The notes under the pieces are model-generated. The model did no database searches, was not told where the DNA came from, and saw nothing but the letters and a program-made list of their open reading frames with translations. 64,000 nt of DNA from Bacillota bacterium (GTDB taxonomy: Bacteria; Bacillota; Clostridia; Acetivibrionales; DTU013): NCBI GenBank assembly GCA_023435745.1, contig JAEZMD010000001.1, positions 109,305-173,304 of the forward strand, read 5' to 3'. Made by a program: the position numbers and the translations under genes. The number at the start of each line of letters is the position of its first letter. The stretch's first letter is position 1. Shown piece by piece: positions 34,562 to 43,144 of the stretch.

Positions 34562-35860
34562 ATGATTATACGACGTTGGGCACATCGGCGCTGCTGCGCC
34601 GGGCTAATCACGTTAACTCTATGCGCCGCAGTTCTCACAGGCTGCGGCGGCAGTCTTAACAGCTCCGGCGAGAAAAGGGAGATTCCATCTCGGGACGAAT
34701 TATCGGAGGAAACACAAGATGCTTCTCAGACTCCGGATTCAAACCAGGCAACCGAGGTACTGGGTGCTGTATCCCAAAACAAAGGTACCATCGCATCTCT
34801 GAATGAAATAAAGCAAAAAGCGATATCGGCGGGGTATGATACTACCGATCTGGCTGAAATCCAAAAATCAATGGCAGAGGGTGTTACAGACGGATTTAAT
34901 ATTGTGATCAACGACTCGCAAAATCCTGTGCTGGAGTTCGAATCGGCGGAAAAAGCACAGGCATTTGCGGAATATGTCAATGCTGAAGGAACCGGCGCAG
35001 TAATTGTAAACGGTGAATTTTTTACTTATTTGGGAGCCGGGGAAGATGACAGTATAGATGAAAACATCCTTCAAATGTTGGAGGATTTTATGGATGCTGC
35101 CGCTTTGGCAAGAGTAAGTACAGATATACCCGAAGCGAAAAATGTTCCGACAAATATCGCAGAATATAAAGACGCTTACGCGCTGTCGGCTCAGATCAGC
35201 ACGGACATGAGCACACTACTGAAACGGGCTCTGGAACAATACAACACAGAGCACCCGGAGGGGGATCCCCAAAATGCCGCTGCAGTTATGCCGCTCATGT
35301 TTAATTCTGTAGCTTTATGCTTCACGGCCGGTTTCGGCGAGGACGAGGCAGGGCATGCTGGAATTGTATCTGCGGCAGAAATGCTTGGAATAACAGAAGC
35401 GAAGGTAACGCGTAACGGAGCTAATGATTACATGCTTTCAGCCAAAACCTTCAGTGATAAGCAGAGCTTTGAGATACATGGCGTATACGACCCGGCCACA
35501 GATGGATTTCGCATGCTGGAGAAAAAAGAAGGAAAGGTTACTGAGTTCTATGAATTCATTCCCCTGGGAGACGGGCACTACGCCTTTCAGAACGATACGG
35601 AACGCGCTCTGGCAGTCTATCGGGATGGAAAACTTGAGTCCTTTGTATACACAAGGACCAACAGTGAGGCCGGATACCATAACGAAACCGACAGCATTTT
35701 TCCTGCAGGTGTGCAGGCTGACGAGAGTTGGGTCTTAGGACCTGGCGAGGACGTTTGCGAGGAGTACTATTACTTTGATGGTCAGGTCATCAAGCTTAAC
35801 GTGGAAACATTTTTCGGCAGAGTAATCACCGAGATTCCAGCTTCCGCCAAAGCCCAATAA
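34562..35860 (+). CDS. lipoprotein, function unknown
   Basis: About 432 residues with a lipoprotein signal: RRCCAGLITLTLCAAVLTGCGG, so lipidation at about Cys25. A Ser/Glu/Gln-rich linker (about 30-70) leads to an alpha/beta domain without any motif I recognise. ATG 34562 has GGAGG 7 bases upstream, better than the in-frame ATG 34547. Situated 21 bases after the SLH gene and 13 bases before another lipoprotein gene in the same operon. Confidence 0.8.
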   Translation: MIIRRWAHRRCCAGLITLTLCAAVLTGCGGSLNSSGEKREIPSRDELSEETQDASQTPDSNQATEVLGAVSQNKGTIASLNEIKQKAISAGYDTTDLAEIQKSMAEGVTDGFNIVINDSQNPVLEFESAEKAQAFAEYVNAEGTGAVIVNGEFFTYLGAGEDDSIDENILQMLEDFMDAAALARVSTDIPEAKNVPTNIAEYKDAYALSAQISTDMSTLLKRALEQYNTEHPEGDPQNAAAVMPLMFNSVALCFTAGFGEDEAGHAGIVSAAEMLGITEAKVTRNGANDYMLSAKTFSDKQSFEIHGVYDPATDGFRMLEKKEGKVTEFYEFIPLGDGHYAFQNDTERALAVYRDGKLESFVYTRTNSEAGYHNETDSIFPAGVQADESWVLGPGEDVCEEYYYFDGQVIKLNVETFFGRVITEIPASAKAQ

Positions 35861-35873
35861 AGGGGGATACGAT

Positions 35874-36746
35874 ATGCGATTTAATGTTTTAAAGGATGGA
35901 CTATGGCCTAAACGTCTCCCAGCCGTTATGGTTTGTCTTGTGCTTGCCGTATCGCTCTGCGGCTGCGGCGACAAGGCGCCGGACACGGTCAAAATTGCCG
36001 ATGCTTACATAGAAGGATTTTCAGAGCTCTACGAGAGGGGTAACGAATACACCGATTCAGGTCTTCAGCTTCAGGCGGACTACGCCTACAGCTGGGCCGC
36101 GGCATCTGTTTCCTCCATGCGTTACTGTGTGGACTGCCTGCTCTATCTGAAAGGCGAGGGCAAATCGCTTGAGGATGTCGTTGGAGAAAGGATGGGCGAT
36201 TGGGACAAAATAGCCTCTTTAAACTACGCTGCTCCTTACCCTTGGTATTTTGAAGGTTTGATTAATAATACACAGGGCAAAAACGATGCAGCAAAGTCCT
36301 GCTATGAAAAAGCACTGCTGAATCCCGCCTTTTCAGCTGAGAATGACGAAGCTTTATCCGTTCTGCATGTTATGTCGGTCAAAGAATTAAAAACTGTTAA
36401 GGTAAAACTGACAGAGCTGGAGGATAAAATCTTTGCCGACTATGAGCCGGAACGCACAGGTTATCCGAGGGAAGAACTCGGATTCAATGACAGCTATCTG
36501 CGCACACTGGCCCGGGAATGCCTTCAAAGTGACCCCACGGACTATCGCGGAGCTCTGCGGCATTATGAAGCCGCGCTCAGGGTTAATCCATTTGAAGGGG
36601 ATAATTTTGTTGGCTGCGCCCTGATGCATTTGTATTTAGAAGAAATGGACGAGACGTATTTTTATGTCAATGAGGGCTTGTTTGTAGATCCGGAGCACGA
36701 AGGCTTAAATAATATTACAGCGGTTCTCAATGGGGAGGTGCAATGA
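35874..36746 (+). CDS. TPR-like lipoprotein, function unknown
   Basis: A 290-residue product with a lipobox VSLCGC (lipidated near Cys31) and a helical body. Two stretches fit tetratricopeptide repeats: PWYFEGLINNTQGKNDAAKSCYEKALLNPAF (about 122-152) and YRGALRHYEAALRVNPFEGDNF (about 223-244). AAAGGGGG precedes ATG 35874. It overlaps the next gene by 4 bases. TPR lipoproteins usually scaffold complexes at the membrane surface, so it may hold the partners of this operon together (inference). Confidence 0.8.
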   Translation: MRFNVLKDGLWPKRLPAVMVCLVLAVSLCGCGDKAPDTVKIADAYIEGFSELYERGNEYTDSGLQLQADYAYSWAAASVSSMRYCVDCLLYLKGEGKSLEDVVGERMGDWDKIASLNYAAPYPWYFEGLINNTQGKNDAAKSCYEKALLNPAFSAENDEALSVLHVMSVKELKTVKVKLTELEDKIFADYEPERTGYPREELGFNDSYLRTLARECLQSDPTDYRGALRHYEAALRVNPFEGDNFVGCALMHLYLEEMDETYFYVNEGLFVDPEHEGLNNITAVLNGEVQ

Positions 36747-38161
36747 TGCGAAAAAAAGTGTCTATTTTATTGGCTGCGATAATGATTGCTTCCATATTTC
36801 CTGTCGATGTGATGGCTTTTTCCAACATAGACCTGTCCAGGGTGAAGTTCAGTACAGGGAAAGAAGCACTGCTGTTTGAGTTCGGGAAAGTCAGTATAGA
36901 AGGAGAACTCCAACAGATATATCCCTTTACAAAAAAGGAAATCGATAATATCGTACAGGATTCTCTACGCGCCACCGGGCTCACCGAACTGGACATCAAG
37001 GAGGCTAACGACAAGGTGGAAAAGGCCCGGCGGGCCACTGACTTCACCCAAGAGGATGTGGAGCGGATAAAGGAAAATATTTTTACAAGCATGGAAACTG
37101 TTCCGGCAGCGGGAGAGGTAGCGGCTTTGGTGCGTATGATCGACTCCTGTATGAAAAGCAGCAGCTGGGACGATATCGGCACGGCCTCAGCAGACCTCCT
37201 GGAAAAGGGCATGACAGCCAAGGTAAAGGAAACTGCGAGCGGCTTTATAGATCGGACTGGAGAACTGGGTGAGAATGTAAACAAAAGATTTGAATGGATG
37301 GAGAAAATTACATCAATCGTCACCTTCAGTGATATGCTTGCCGACGCCCAGACACATGACCGGCAGAAATGGCAGGACATCGCCGCCGGCGCCGAGGCCA
37401 AACGACTGCTCAATGACTTCTACGAGGCGCTGCAGGACAATATTGAGAACTACAAGCAGAAAAGCGACAAGGCCGGCTGGAGTATCAACTTTGATCAGGC
37501 ATCGGACAATAGGCGTGTATTTAAATTTTTTGGTGTCGACTACAATTATCAATACTGGTATCTGGATATGATTATGTCGCAGAAGAGCACCAACGAATTC
37601 TGCAGCGTCGCAGGAGAATATGAGGGAACTTATACGATTCGGGCAAAGAATATTATGGAAGGGTTCGAGGCAAATGCGGGTGAAGCCATCAAGCATATGG
37701 GATCATTAGGCGAAGGTATCCAGAAATTCCTGAACAAAAATCCGGAGGCTAAACTGATGACATCATCAGAGGGTACTGCCACTATACTACGAACTATTAC
37801 CGGTACTTGCGAGGCGACCATTGATGAAAAGGGCAAAATTAACCTGTCGCTTAAGCAGGAAAATGACGAGACTTCCGTCGACATTTCCGGTATGGCAGCG
37901 GAACTCGAGATATCCTATGACACCAACGACAAGATCGAGAACAATGGCACGATACCATTTCAGATTTCAGCTAATAAGGAAGAGATTATAGTTAGCGGCA
38001 TGACATATAAAATAAAGGGTAAGTCGGAACTTCCATTAGGACAAACCTTTGAATTTTCCACCACGCTTGGCGGCGGCGGGACTGCTAAGGTCAAATGGGA
38101 CGATGAAATATGGAAGCCCTGGGACGGTACGAAAAAAACACTGAAGTTCGCGGGAGAATGA
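36743..38161 (+). CDS. secreted protein, function unknown
   Basis: A 472-residue protein with a signal peptide (MMRKKVSILLAAIMIASIFPVDVMA), a long helical region (about 60-240) and a beta-rich C-terminal part (about 300-472). No Cys-based lipobox, no anchor and no catalytic motif that I can see. ATG 36743 overlaps the stop of the lipoprotein gene (ATGATG/TGA), so translation is coupled. Last gene of the operon; a pair of AATGAACTC repeats follows before the convergent gene. Confidence 0.78.
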   Translation: MMRKKVSILLAAIMIASIFPVDVMAFSNIDLSRVKFSTGKEALLFEFGKVSIEGELQQIYPFTKKEIDNIVQDSLRATGLTELDIKEANDKVEKARRATDFTQEDVERIKENIFTSMETVPAAGEVAALVRMIDSCMKSSSWDDIGTASADLLEKGMTAKVKETASGFIDRTGELGENVNKRFEWMEKITSIVTFSDMLADAQTHDRQKWQDIAAGAEAKRLLNDFYEALQDNIENYKQKSDKAGWSINFDQASDNRRVFKFFGVDYNYQYWYLDMIMSQKSTNEFCSVAGEYEGTYTIRAKNIMEGFEANAGEAIKHMGSLGEGIQKFLNKNPEAKLMTSSEGTATILRTITGTCEATIDEKGKINLSLKQENDETSVDISGMAAELEISYDTNDKIENNGTIPFQISANKEEIIVSGMTYKIKGKSELPLGQTFEFSTTLGGGGTAKVKWDDEIWKPWDGTKKTLKFAGE

Positions 38162-38195
38162 ACTCGCGAGGCTAATGAACTCACGAGGCGAGTTG

Positions 38196-39173
38196 TTAAG
38201 GTCTCCAGCTTAGAGCTGTGTATTGCTTTACGCAAATACCATCCTCTCGGCAATAAAAGCTCTCGAGTGTATCGTCCTCTGCCTGATACAGCGTACGGGT
38301 GACTGTCTCGCCTTGCTCCGGTGATGTCTTATATGCTTCATGCACGATATAAGAGCATCCTTGCTCTGGAGTTATCGTTTCCGGCAGAGCGCCGGGAATG
38401 TATTCATTGCGGGAAAGAATCCTGCCATCCGAGTCAAACTGAAGTACGAAAATGCGCTGAGGCGGGTACATGACACTTATGGATATTTTGGCAGAGATAC
38501 TGTAGGTATTCACTTCTCCGTTTTCCGTTACTGTGGTTGTGGCATCCAGTGTCCGTGAGAAAACCGCACCCTCGGAGCTGTCACCGCTGAAAGATATTCC
38601 GCCTCCGCTCATGGTATAAACACGTCCGTCTGTTGATTGGTAGACAGGGTTCATATAGAATGTGGTATGGCTGGTAGTTGGTGCGACATAGATTGTACCA
38701 TCCAGAGAGATGTCCTCACCATTATCGGAGGTTGAAATACTGGTTTGTCCGTCAGATAAGGTTTCGCCGCCGCTTACGCTGCTGTAGGTTCCGTTTTTGT
38801 TGGATATGGTGTAACAGTAGTAGGATATGCCCTCCACTCCTTTGAAGACGTACTCCTGTGATTTAACAGTTTCGCCGGTATTTTCATTCTTCAGGCTTCT
38901 ATCCTCCAGCGTTGCGTACAGCCTGCCCTGATACTCGGCATTGTCGCCGTCAATGGTTATATCTCCGCCGGAGGTAATTCTGCCGATGTTGTCGTTAAAA
39001 TAGCTCTCCATATCAAACAGATCAAGATAATCAGTCGTGACAAAAACACCGACAAGCCTGTCTTTTTCCATGGCCTCTGCTGCACCCGGCTGGGCTAGTG
39101 TAAAGTCTGTGAGCCCAGATACAAAGGCCAATACCAGAACCAGTATACAGGTTATAATGATATTACGTTTCAT
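38196..39173 (-). CDS. secreted protein, function unknown
   Basis: About 325 residues. The start is the ATG complementary to 39171-39173, with GGAGG 7 bases upstream (minus strand); it overlaps the regulator gene's end by 11 bases. Signal peptide MKRNIIITCILVLVLAFVSGLTDFTLA, then a Ser/Thr/Gly-rich, beta-strand-rich body. No family recognised. Third gene of the minus-strand operon DUF2975-XRE-this protein, and convergent with the secreted protein at 36743-38161. Confidence 0.78.
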   Translation of the reverse strand: MKRNIIITCILVLVLAFVSGLTDFTLAQPGAAEAMEKDRLVGVFVTTDYLDLFDMESYFNDNIGRITSGGDITIDGDNAEYQGRLYATLEDRSLKNENTGETVKSQEYVFKGVEGISYYCYTISNKNGTYSSVSGGETLSDGQTSISTSDNGEDISLDGTIYVAPTTSHTTFYMNPVYQSTDGRVYTMSGGGISFSGDSSEGAVFSRTLDATTTVTENGEVNTYSISAKISISVMYPPQRIFVLQFDSDGRILSRNEYIPGALPETITPEQGCSYIVHEAYKTSPEQGETVTRTLYQAEDDTLESFYCREDGICVKQYTALSWRP

Positions 39174-39390
39174 GATCGTCCTCCATATTTCCATCGAATT
39201 TCAGAATGTCTCCTACGTCGCAGGAGAGAAAATAGCAAATGCGGTTGATCGTCCCAAAGCGAATGCCCTTAGCCTTGCCGCTGCGAAGTATGGAAAGATT
39301 AGCTTCGGTTATACCTACCTTCGCACACAACTCCTTCGAGGTCATGCCCCGCGCCTTCAATACATCTTCCAGGTATACCTTTATCGCCAT
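39163..39390 (-). CDS. small XRE-family (Cro/CI-type) transcriptional regulator
   Basis: A 75-residue helix-turn-helix protein: LEDVLKARGMTSKELCAKVGITEANLSILRSGKAKGIRFGTINRICYFLSCDVGDILKF covers almost all of it. It is of the YozG type commonly paired with DUF2975 membrane proteins. GAGGAGG lies upstream of the ATG at 39390; a longer upstream extension has no ribosome binding site. It probably binds the palindromes in front of the DUF2975 gene and regulates its own operon. Confidence 0.9.
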   Translation of the reverse strand: MAIKVYLEDVLKARGMTSKELCAKVGITEANLSILRSGKAKGIRFGTINRICYFLSCDVGDILKFDGNMEDDHET

Positions 39391-39403
39391 GTGAGGTGCC
39401 TCC

Positions 39404-40378
39404 TCATATGAACAGATCGTTATCGCTCTTGAGCCTGCGGTTTTCCGAAACCAGACGGGAAAAGAGCAAGACGGCAAGCACAAATAGCACGGAGACTATG
39501 GGAATGGATAATTCACTGTCAATAACTCTTAGCATAGGGGCAAAAATTAGCTGCAGGAGGTTCAGCGATACGGCGGAGACGACCACCGCCGCAAGAGCCT
39601 TGCCGCACCAGCGGGAAAGACGTAAAGCAAGTGTCTCAGCCTGTTCTGAATACATGTCCGTACGCATGGCCGCGAGCAGGTCGAGTGCAAGAAACGTGGT
39701 GATCATATTCAGTATATAGGGCAACGCATCCACCAAAAAGCGCAGGACAAGGAATATATAGGTTGCGCCAAGTCCTCTCTCATTTCCTGTGTTGCCAGCC
39801 TTAAGTGCAGAAAATGAGTTTAGTATCTCTCCAAAGCAAACGCCGCAGACAGCCCAGACGAAAAGAAAGATGAGCACATAAAGTAACGCGCTGACATACA
39901 CCTGTAGCTTCTCAGTACCATTTTCAAAGGAAAAGTGCAGAAACCGCAGAATGAGATACCCGAACAGTATGGACCAGAGTGTGCCGCCAAGTACAGCTTT
40001 GCCTAAAGTAAGCCCTTCTTCTCCGATGGCACCAAACATATTTCCGATGTATGCGGTATTTACCATGAGGTAGAGCGATGCGAATAGCGAGGCGGAAAGC
40101 AGTCCAAGAAGCGAGTCCTCTTTATGCAGCTTTCGCTTATTTCTGGCTATGAGCAGGAAAAGCACCGGCAGTAGGCAAAAGGCTGCATACAGTGTTAGTG
40201 CAAATGAGTTCCCAAGCTTTCCGGTTAGTGACAACAGCCGCAGTCCCATACCAATCTGCTCAAATGGAAATGCCATAACCGATGAAAATGCTCCGCCGGG
40301 AGATATTTTCGCCAGACTGAACGCAACGCATAGGGCCGCTTCCAAAGCGAGCAGAATATACAACAGTTTGTGTTTCAT
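39404..40378 (-). CDS. DUF2975-type membrane protein
   Basis: A 324-residue protein with about eight hydrophobic segments. The DUF2975-like half is C-terminal; the end (SENRRLKSDNDLFI) matches the typical close of that family, and the XRE regulator next to it is the usual partner. The N-terminal half (about residues 1-160) adds extra helices compared with the common 160-residue DUF2975 proteins. Function unknown. First gene of the minus-strand operon; its promoter at 40419-40447 is overlapped by a palindrome. Confidence 0.75.
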   Translation of the reverse strand: MKHKLLYILLALEAALCVAFSLAKISPGGAFSSVMAFPFEQIGMGLRLLSLTGKLGNSFALTLYAAFCLLPVLFLLIARNKRKLHKEDSLLGLLSASLFASLYLMVNTAYIGNMFGAIGEEGLTLGKAVLGGTLWSILFGYLILRFLHFSFENGTEKLQVYVSALLYVLIFLFVWAVCGVCFGEILNSFSALKAGNTGNERGLGATYIFLVLRFLVDALPYILNMITTFLALDLLAAMRTDMYSEQAETLALRLSRWCGKALAAVVVSAVSLNLLQLIFAPMLRVIDSELSIPIVSVLFVLAVLLFSRLVSENRRLKSDNDLFI

Positions 40379-40389
40379 GCTAATACCTC

Positions 40390-40454
40390 AATTATTGTTT
40401 TTCGATAATTCTTATACTATACTATTGCAGAAATTATTGTTTGTCAATAATTTC
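40390..40454 (-). promoter_or_regulatory. promoter with two palindromic operators for the DUF2975-XRE operon
   Basis: On the minus strand TTGACA (40442-40447), 17 bases, TAGTAT (40419-40424). GAAATTATTG-TTTGT-CAATAATTTC (40430-40454) is a perfect 10-base inverted repeat over the -35 box. A second related palindrome, AATTATTG-TTTTT-CGATAATT (about 40390-40410), lies between the -10 box and the gene. Probable binding sites of the XRE protein. Confidence 0.8.
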
Positions 40455-40786
40455 TTTAGATAATTTACAACAATTGATAGCTTCCTCAACAATGGAACTT
40501 GGCGTTTAGCTGTGCGAGGGTTAGTACGATGCTCAGAATTTCAAGAATGGCAGTGTTCTTATCAATAAAACACTGGAATTTAAGTCAGAAGAAGCATATA
40601 ATCATAAAATTACACCACAATGCTTGAAAATTTGAGCACTCGATCGTTGGTAATGCTTATGTGCTTCATTGAGAATCACGGGGAATACAAAATCTAATGG
40701 TAATTGTACCCCCTATATGTTAAAATAATTTGAAAATGGTCCTGCTGGATACCAAAGGGCGAAGAACAGAGATAGGGGAAATCGGA
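40455..40786. other. non-coding stretch upstream of the DUF368 gene
   Basis: No gene seen. It contains a short hairpin (CAGTGTT...AACACTG, about 40551-40575) and shortly before the gene a sequence without a clear promoter. An in-frame extension of the next gene to 40730 is possible but lacks a ribosome binding site. Confidence 0.5.
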
Positions 40787-41731
40787 GTGGACTATATAAA
40801 GAATTTCATAAAAGGTATCGCCGTTGGGGTAGCTACACTGGTGCCCGGTGTCAGCGGCGGCACCATGGCAATCGTATTGGGTATATATGACCGGCTGATC
40901 CACAGCGTCGGTTCGTTTTTTGAGGATTGGAAGAAGAACTTTTTTTTCCTGTTCCAGGTCGGCGCGGGAGGGTTACTTGGGATACTGCTTTTTAACCGCC
41001 TTATGCTTCGTGCTCTTGAGGTTGTACCCTATGTTATGCAGTTTCTGTTTATCGGTATTATTATCGGCGGACTTCCGGTGCTATACAAGAAAGCCATGTC
41101 TATCGGTGTGACAGGATCTGCCGGAACGGTCGCTCATGAAAAACCTTCAGCTAGAACGGCCGCTCATGAAAAGCCTTTCGCAGGAACCGACGCAAAATCC
41201 GAAAAAGCCGGAACATCAGGCCGCCCTGAAACCGGAAACCTACCAAACATAAGTGATATCATTTTCCTCGTCATTGGCATTGTCATCGTGCTGCTGATGA
41301 CATCTAAGCCTGATACGGTTGTCAACCTGGCAACAGGGAGCACGTTGCTGAGTTACATATTTCTTCTTCTTGCGGGTGTTATTTTCGCAGTGGCGCTTGT
41401 ACTGCCAGGAATCAGCTTTTCCTTTATGCTGTTGGCATTGGGCATGTATGATATCACACTTAAAGCGTTAAAGGATTTTAATATACCTTATCTGATTCCT
41501 CTGGGACTTGGCGTAGCATTAGGCACCTTTGGAACGGCAAGGCTTCTGGAGAGACTGATGCAAAAGCACCCTCGGAAAACTTACATGATCATCCTCGGTT
41601 TTGTAGTGGGATCCCTGATAGAGGTGTTTCCCGGAATACCGCAGGGCTGGCAGCTGCCCGTCTCCATTACGGCATTCATCCTTGGCTTTGCAGCGATGTA
41701 CCGGTTGGGTAAAAAAGGCATTACCGAATAA
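40787..41731 (+). CDS. DUF368 membrane protein (undecaprenyl-phosphate translocase family)
   Basis: About 314 residues, eight or so membrane helices. The two-fold repeated family motifs are present: VATLVPGVSGGTMAIVLGIYDRLI near residue 14 and ALVLPGISFSFMLLALGMYD near 203. DUF368 (PopT) proteins were reported to return undecaprenyl phosphate across the membrane. GTG 40787 follows AGGGGA by 9 bases. A hydrophilic loop of about 45 residues (near 105-150) contains a duplicated AHEKPSA-like unit encoded by a 30-base tandem DNA repeat; I do not expect this in the family. Confidence 0.88.
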   Translation: MDYIKNFIKGIAVGVATLVPGVSGGTMAIVLGIYDRLIHSVGSFFEDWKKNFFFLFQVGAGGLLGILLFNRLMLRALEVVPYVMQFLFIGIIIGGLPVLYKKAMSIGVTGSAGTVAHEKPSARTAAHEKPFAGTDAKSEKAGTSGRPETGNLPNISDIIFLVIGIVIVLLMTSKPDTVVNLATGSTLLSYIFLLLAGVIFAVALVLPGISFSFMLLALGMYDITLKALKDFNIPYLIPLGLGVALGTFGTARLLERLMQKHPRKTYMIILGFVVGSLIEVFPGIPQGWQLPVSITAFILGFAAMYRLGKKGITE

Positions 41732-41831
41732 TAAGGTAAAAACAATTATTAGCATTAAACAATAATTAGCATTAAACCATTTTTAGGATAGATTCATAAC
41801 TAATTCATTACTAAAGGAAACGTGGCATACG

Positions 41832-42815
41832 ATGCAGGAAATAAACATAATACTTACTCAGGTCGTAGTCATGCTGCTCATGGCTATTATTGGATACTAC
41901 GCAGGCAAAAAAGGTTTTTTGCCTGAAAATACAGCCTCTTATTTATCCAAAGTGGTTATACGAATTACTGCTCCGGCTTTGGTTTTATCAACGCTGACAT
42001 CCTATGATTTTGATGAAAAAACACTGTATGACGGCTTGCGGGTTACGATTTTCGCTATCCTTTTCATGCTGTTTTCATTACTTATCGGCCATGTGGCAGC
42101 CAGGCGTCTGAAGCTGAAGTATGAAACGGCAAGTGTTTTCAAGACACATCTGATGTTCGGGAATGTCGGTTATCTGGCACTCCCACTCTTTAAAGCCATT
42201 TACGATGAGAGGGCGGTGGTGCTTGCTGCGTTCTATGTGCTTGCCTACGAATTGCTTGTGTGGACCGTCGGGATCTATTTGCTGGACAGGCGTAAAGGGC
42301 TGAGCCTGATGAGTAATCTTAAAAAACTGATCAACATCAATACCATTGCCTGCAGCATAGGGTTGCTCTTTGCACTGGTCAATTTACAGCAGTTCATCAA
42401 AGCCAACGCAGCAGCATCGTTCGTATATAATATTTTTTACAGCACGGTCACACCCGTAGGGAACTGCACGCTGCCTCTTGTCATGCTGTTTACGGGCCTG
42501 CAGATGGCGGAAAAACCCTCGGAGGGATTTGCGGCTATACTAAAAAACCCTGTCACGCTGGTGATATCGGCGCTGAAACTGGTTGTGATACCTGCCGTGT
42601 CGCTTGGGATCATGCTGCTGCTCGGCGGTCTGGTTGATCCATTTGTGAGAAATATCGTCATTATGGAATTGGCAATGCCGTGCGGGGCAATTGTTGTAGC
42701 GCTGGCTGCTGAACTGGGGATGGATCACAGACAGGCTGCGGTCAATATGATTTATACGACAGTATTGTCACTGATCACTTTACCGCTTTTTATGCTTTTG
42801 CTCAATCAATTGTGA
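41832..42815 (+). CDS. AEC (auxin efflux carrier) family transporter
   Basis: A 327-residue membrane protein with about ten helices. Typical traits: LLMAIIGYYAGKKGFLPENTASYLSKVVIRITAPALVLSTL at the start, FKTHLMFGNVGYLALPLFKAIYDERAV near residue 95, and MELAMPCGAIVVALAAELGMD near 278. Bacterial members often carry malate or other carboxylates, but this one cannot be assigned. ATG 41832 with AAAGGAA upstream. It stands alone. Confidence 0.92.
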   Translation: MQEINIILTQVVVMLLMAIIGYYAGKKGFLPENTASYLSKVVIRITAPALVLSTLTSYDFDEKTLYDGLRVTIFAILFMLFSLLIGHVAARRLKLKYETASVFKTHLMFGNVGYLALPLFKAIYDERAVVLAAFYVLAYELLVWTVGIYLLDRRKGLSLMSNLKKLININTIACSIGLLFALVNLQQFIKANAAASFVYNIFYSTVTPVGNCTLPLVMLFTGLQMAEKPSEGFAAILKNPVTLVISALKLVVIPAVSLGIMLLLGGLVDPFVRNIVIMELAMPCGAIVVALAAELGMDHRQAAVNMIYTTVLSLITLPLFMLLLNQL

Positions 42816-42870
42816 TACGAATATTTAATCAATTATACATGATAATGTTCGTGTAATTTTATTTTAGCGG

Positions 42871-42900
42871 TTGACAAACGGATAGTTCATTTGATAGTAT
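42871..42900 (+). promoter_or_regulatory. promoter of the purine permease leader
   Basis: TTGACA (42871-42876), 18 bases, TAGTAT (42895-42900). The transcript would have a leader of about 240 bases that contains the riboswitch candidate. Confidence 0.7.
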
Positions 42901-42929
42901 TATTAACGTATTATACATGCTTGTCCTTG

Positions 42930-43112
42930 TCCGCAAAACGCCAAAATGACGGGGTTTTAAGGTAATTGAGACTAGGAGTGCTGCTTTCGGCTGAACTCTT
43001 GCTGAGGATAGATTAAAATGTACCGCCCAGGTATGAGTAAGGAAATAAAGTACGAACATTCGGGTATTCTGGTGCAGGCTTGATCGGACACAGCTACTGG
43101 TCCGTTGAAGTA
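42930..43112 (+). promoter_or_regulatory. ykkC-class riboswitch candidate, subtype 2 (PRPP-like)
   Basis: Two islands match the ykkC fold: GACGGGGTTTTAAGGTAATTG with GAGACTAGGAGTG (about 42948-42980), and ACAGCTACTGGTCCG near the 3' end (43090-43104). CTAGGA in place of the CTAGGG of guanidine sensors points to subtype 2 (ppGpp, PRPP or ADP). A purine permease downstream favours PRPP. No T-run terminator is visible between it and the gene, so control could act on the ribosome binding site. Recognised by eye only. Confidence 0.55.
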
Positions 43113-43144
43113 ATTATTTCTTAATTTTATGGGAGGGGAAGTTT

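Noticed and set aside
40490..40680. Possible transposase or gene remnant upstream of the DUF368 gene
   Set aside because: Translated pieces show no recognisable transposase or other protein motif and contain stops in all frames.
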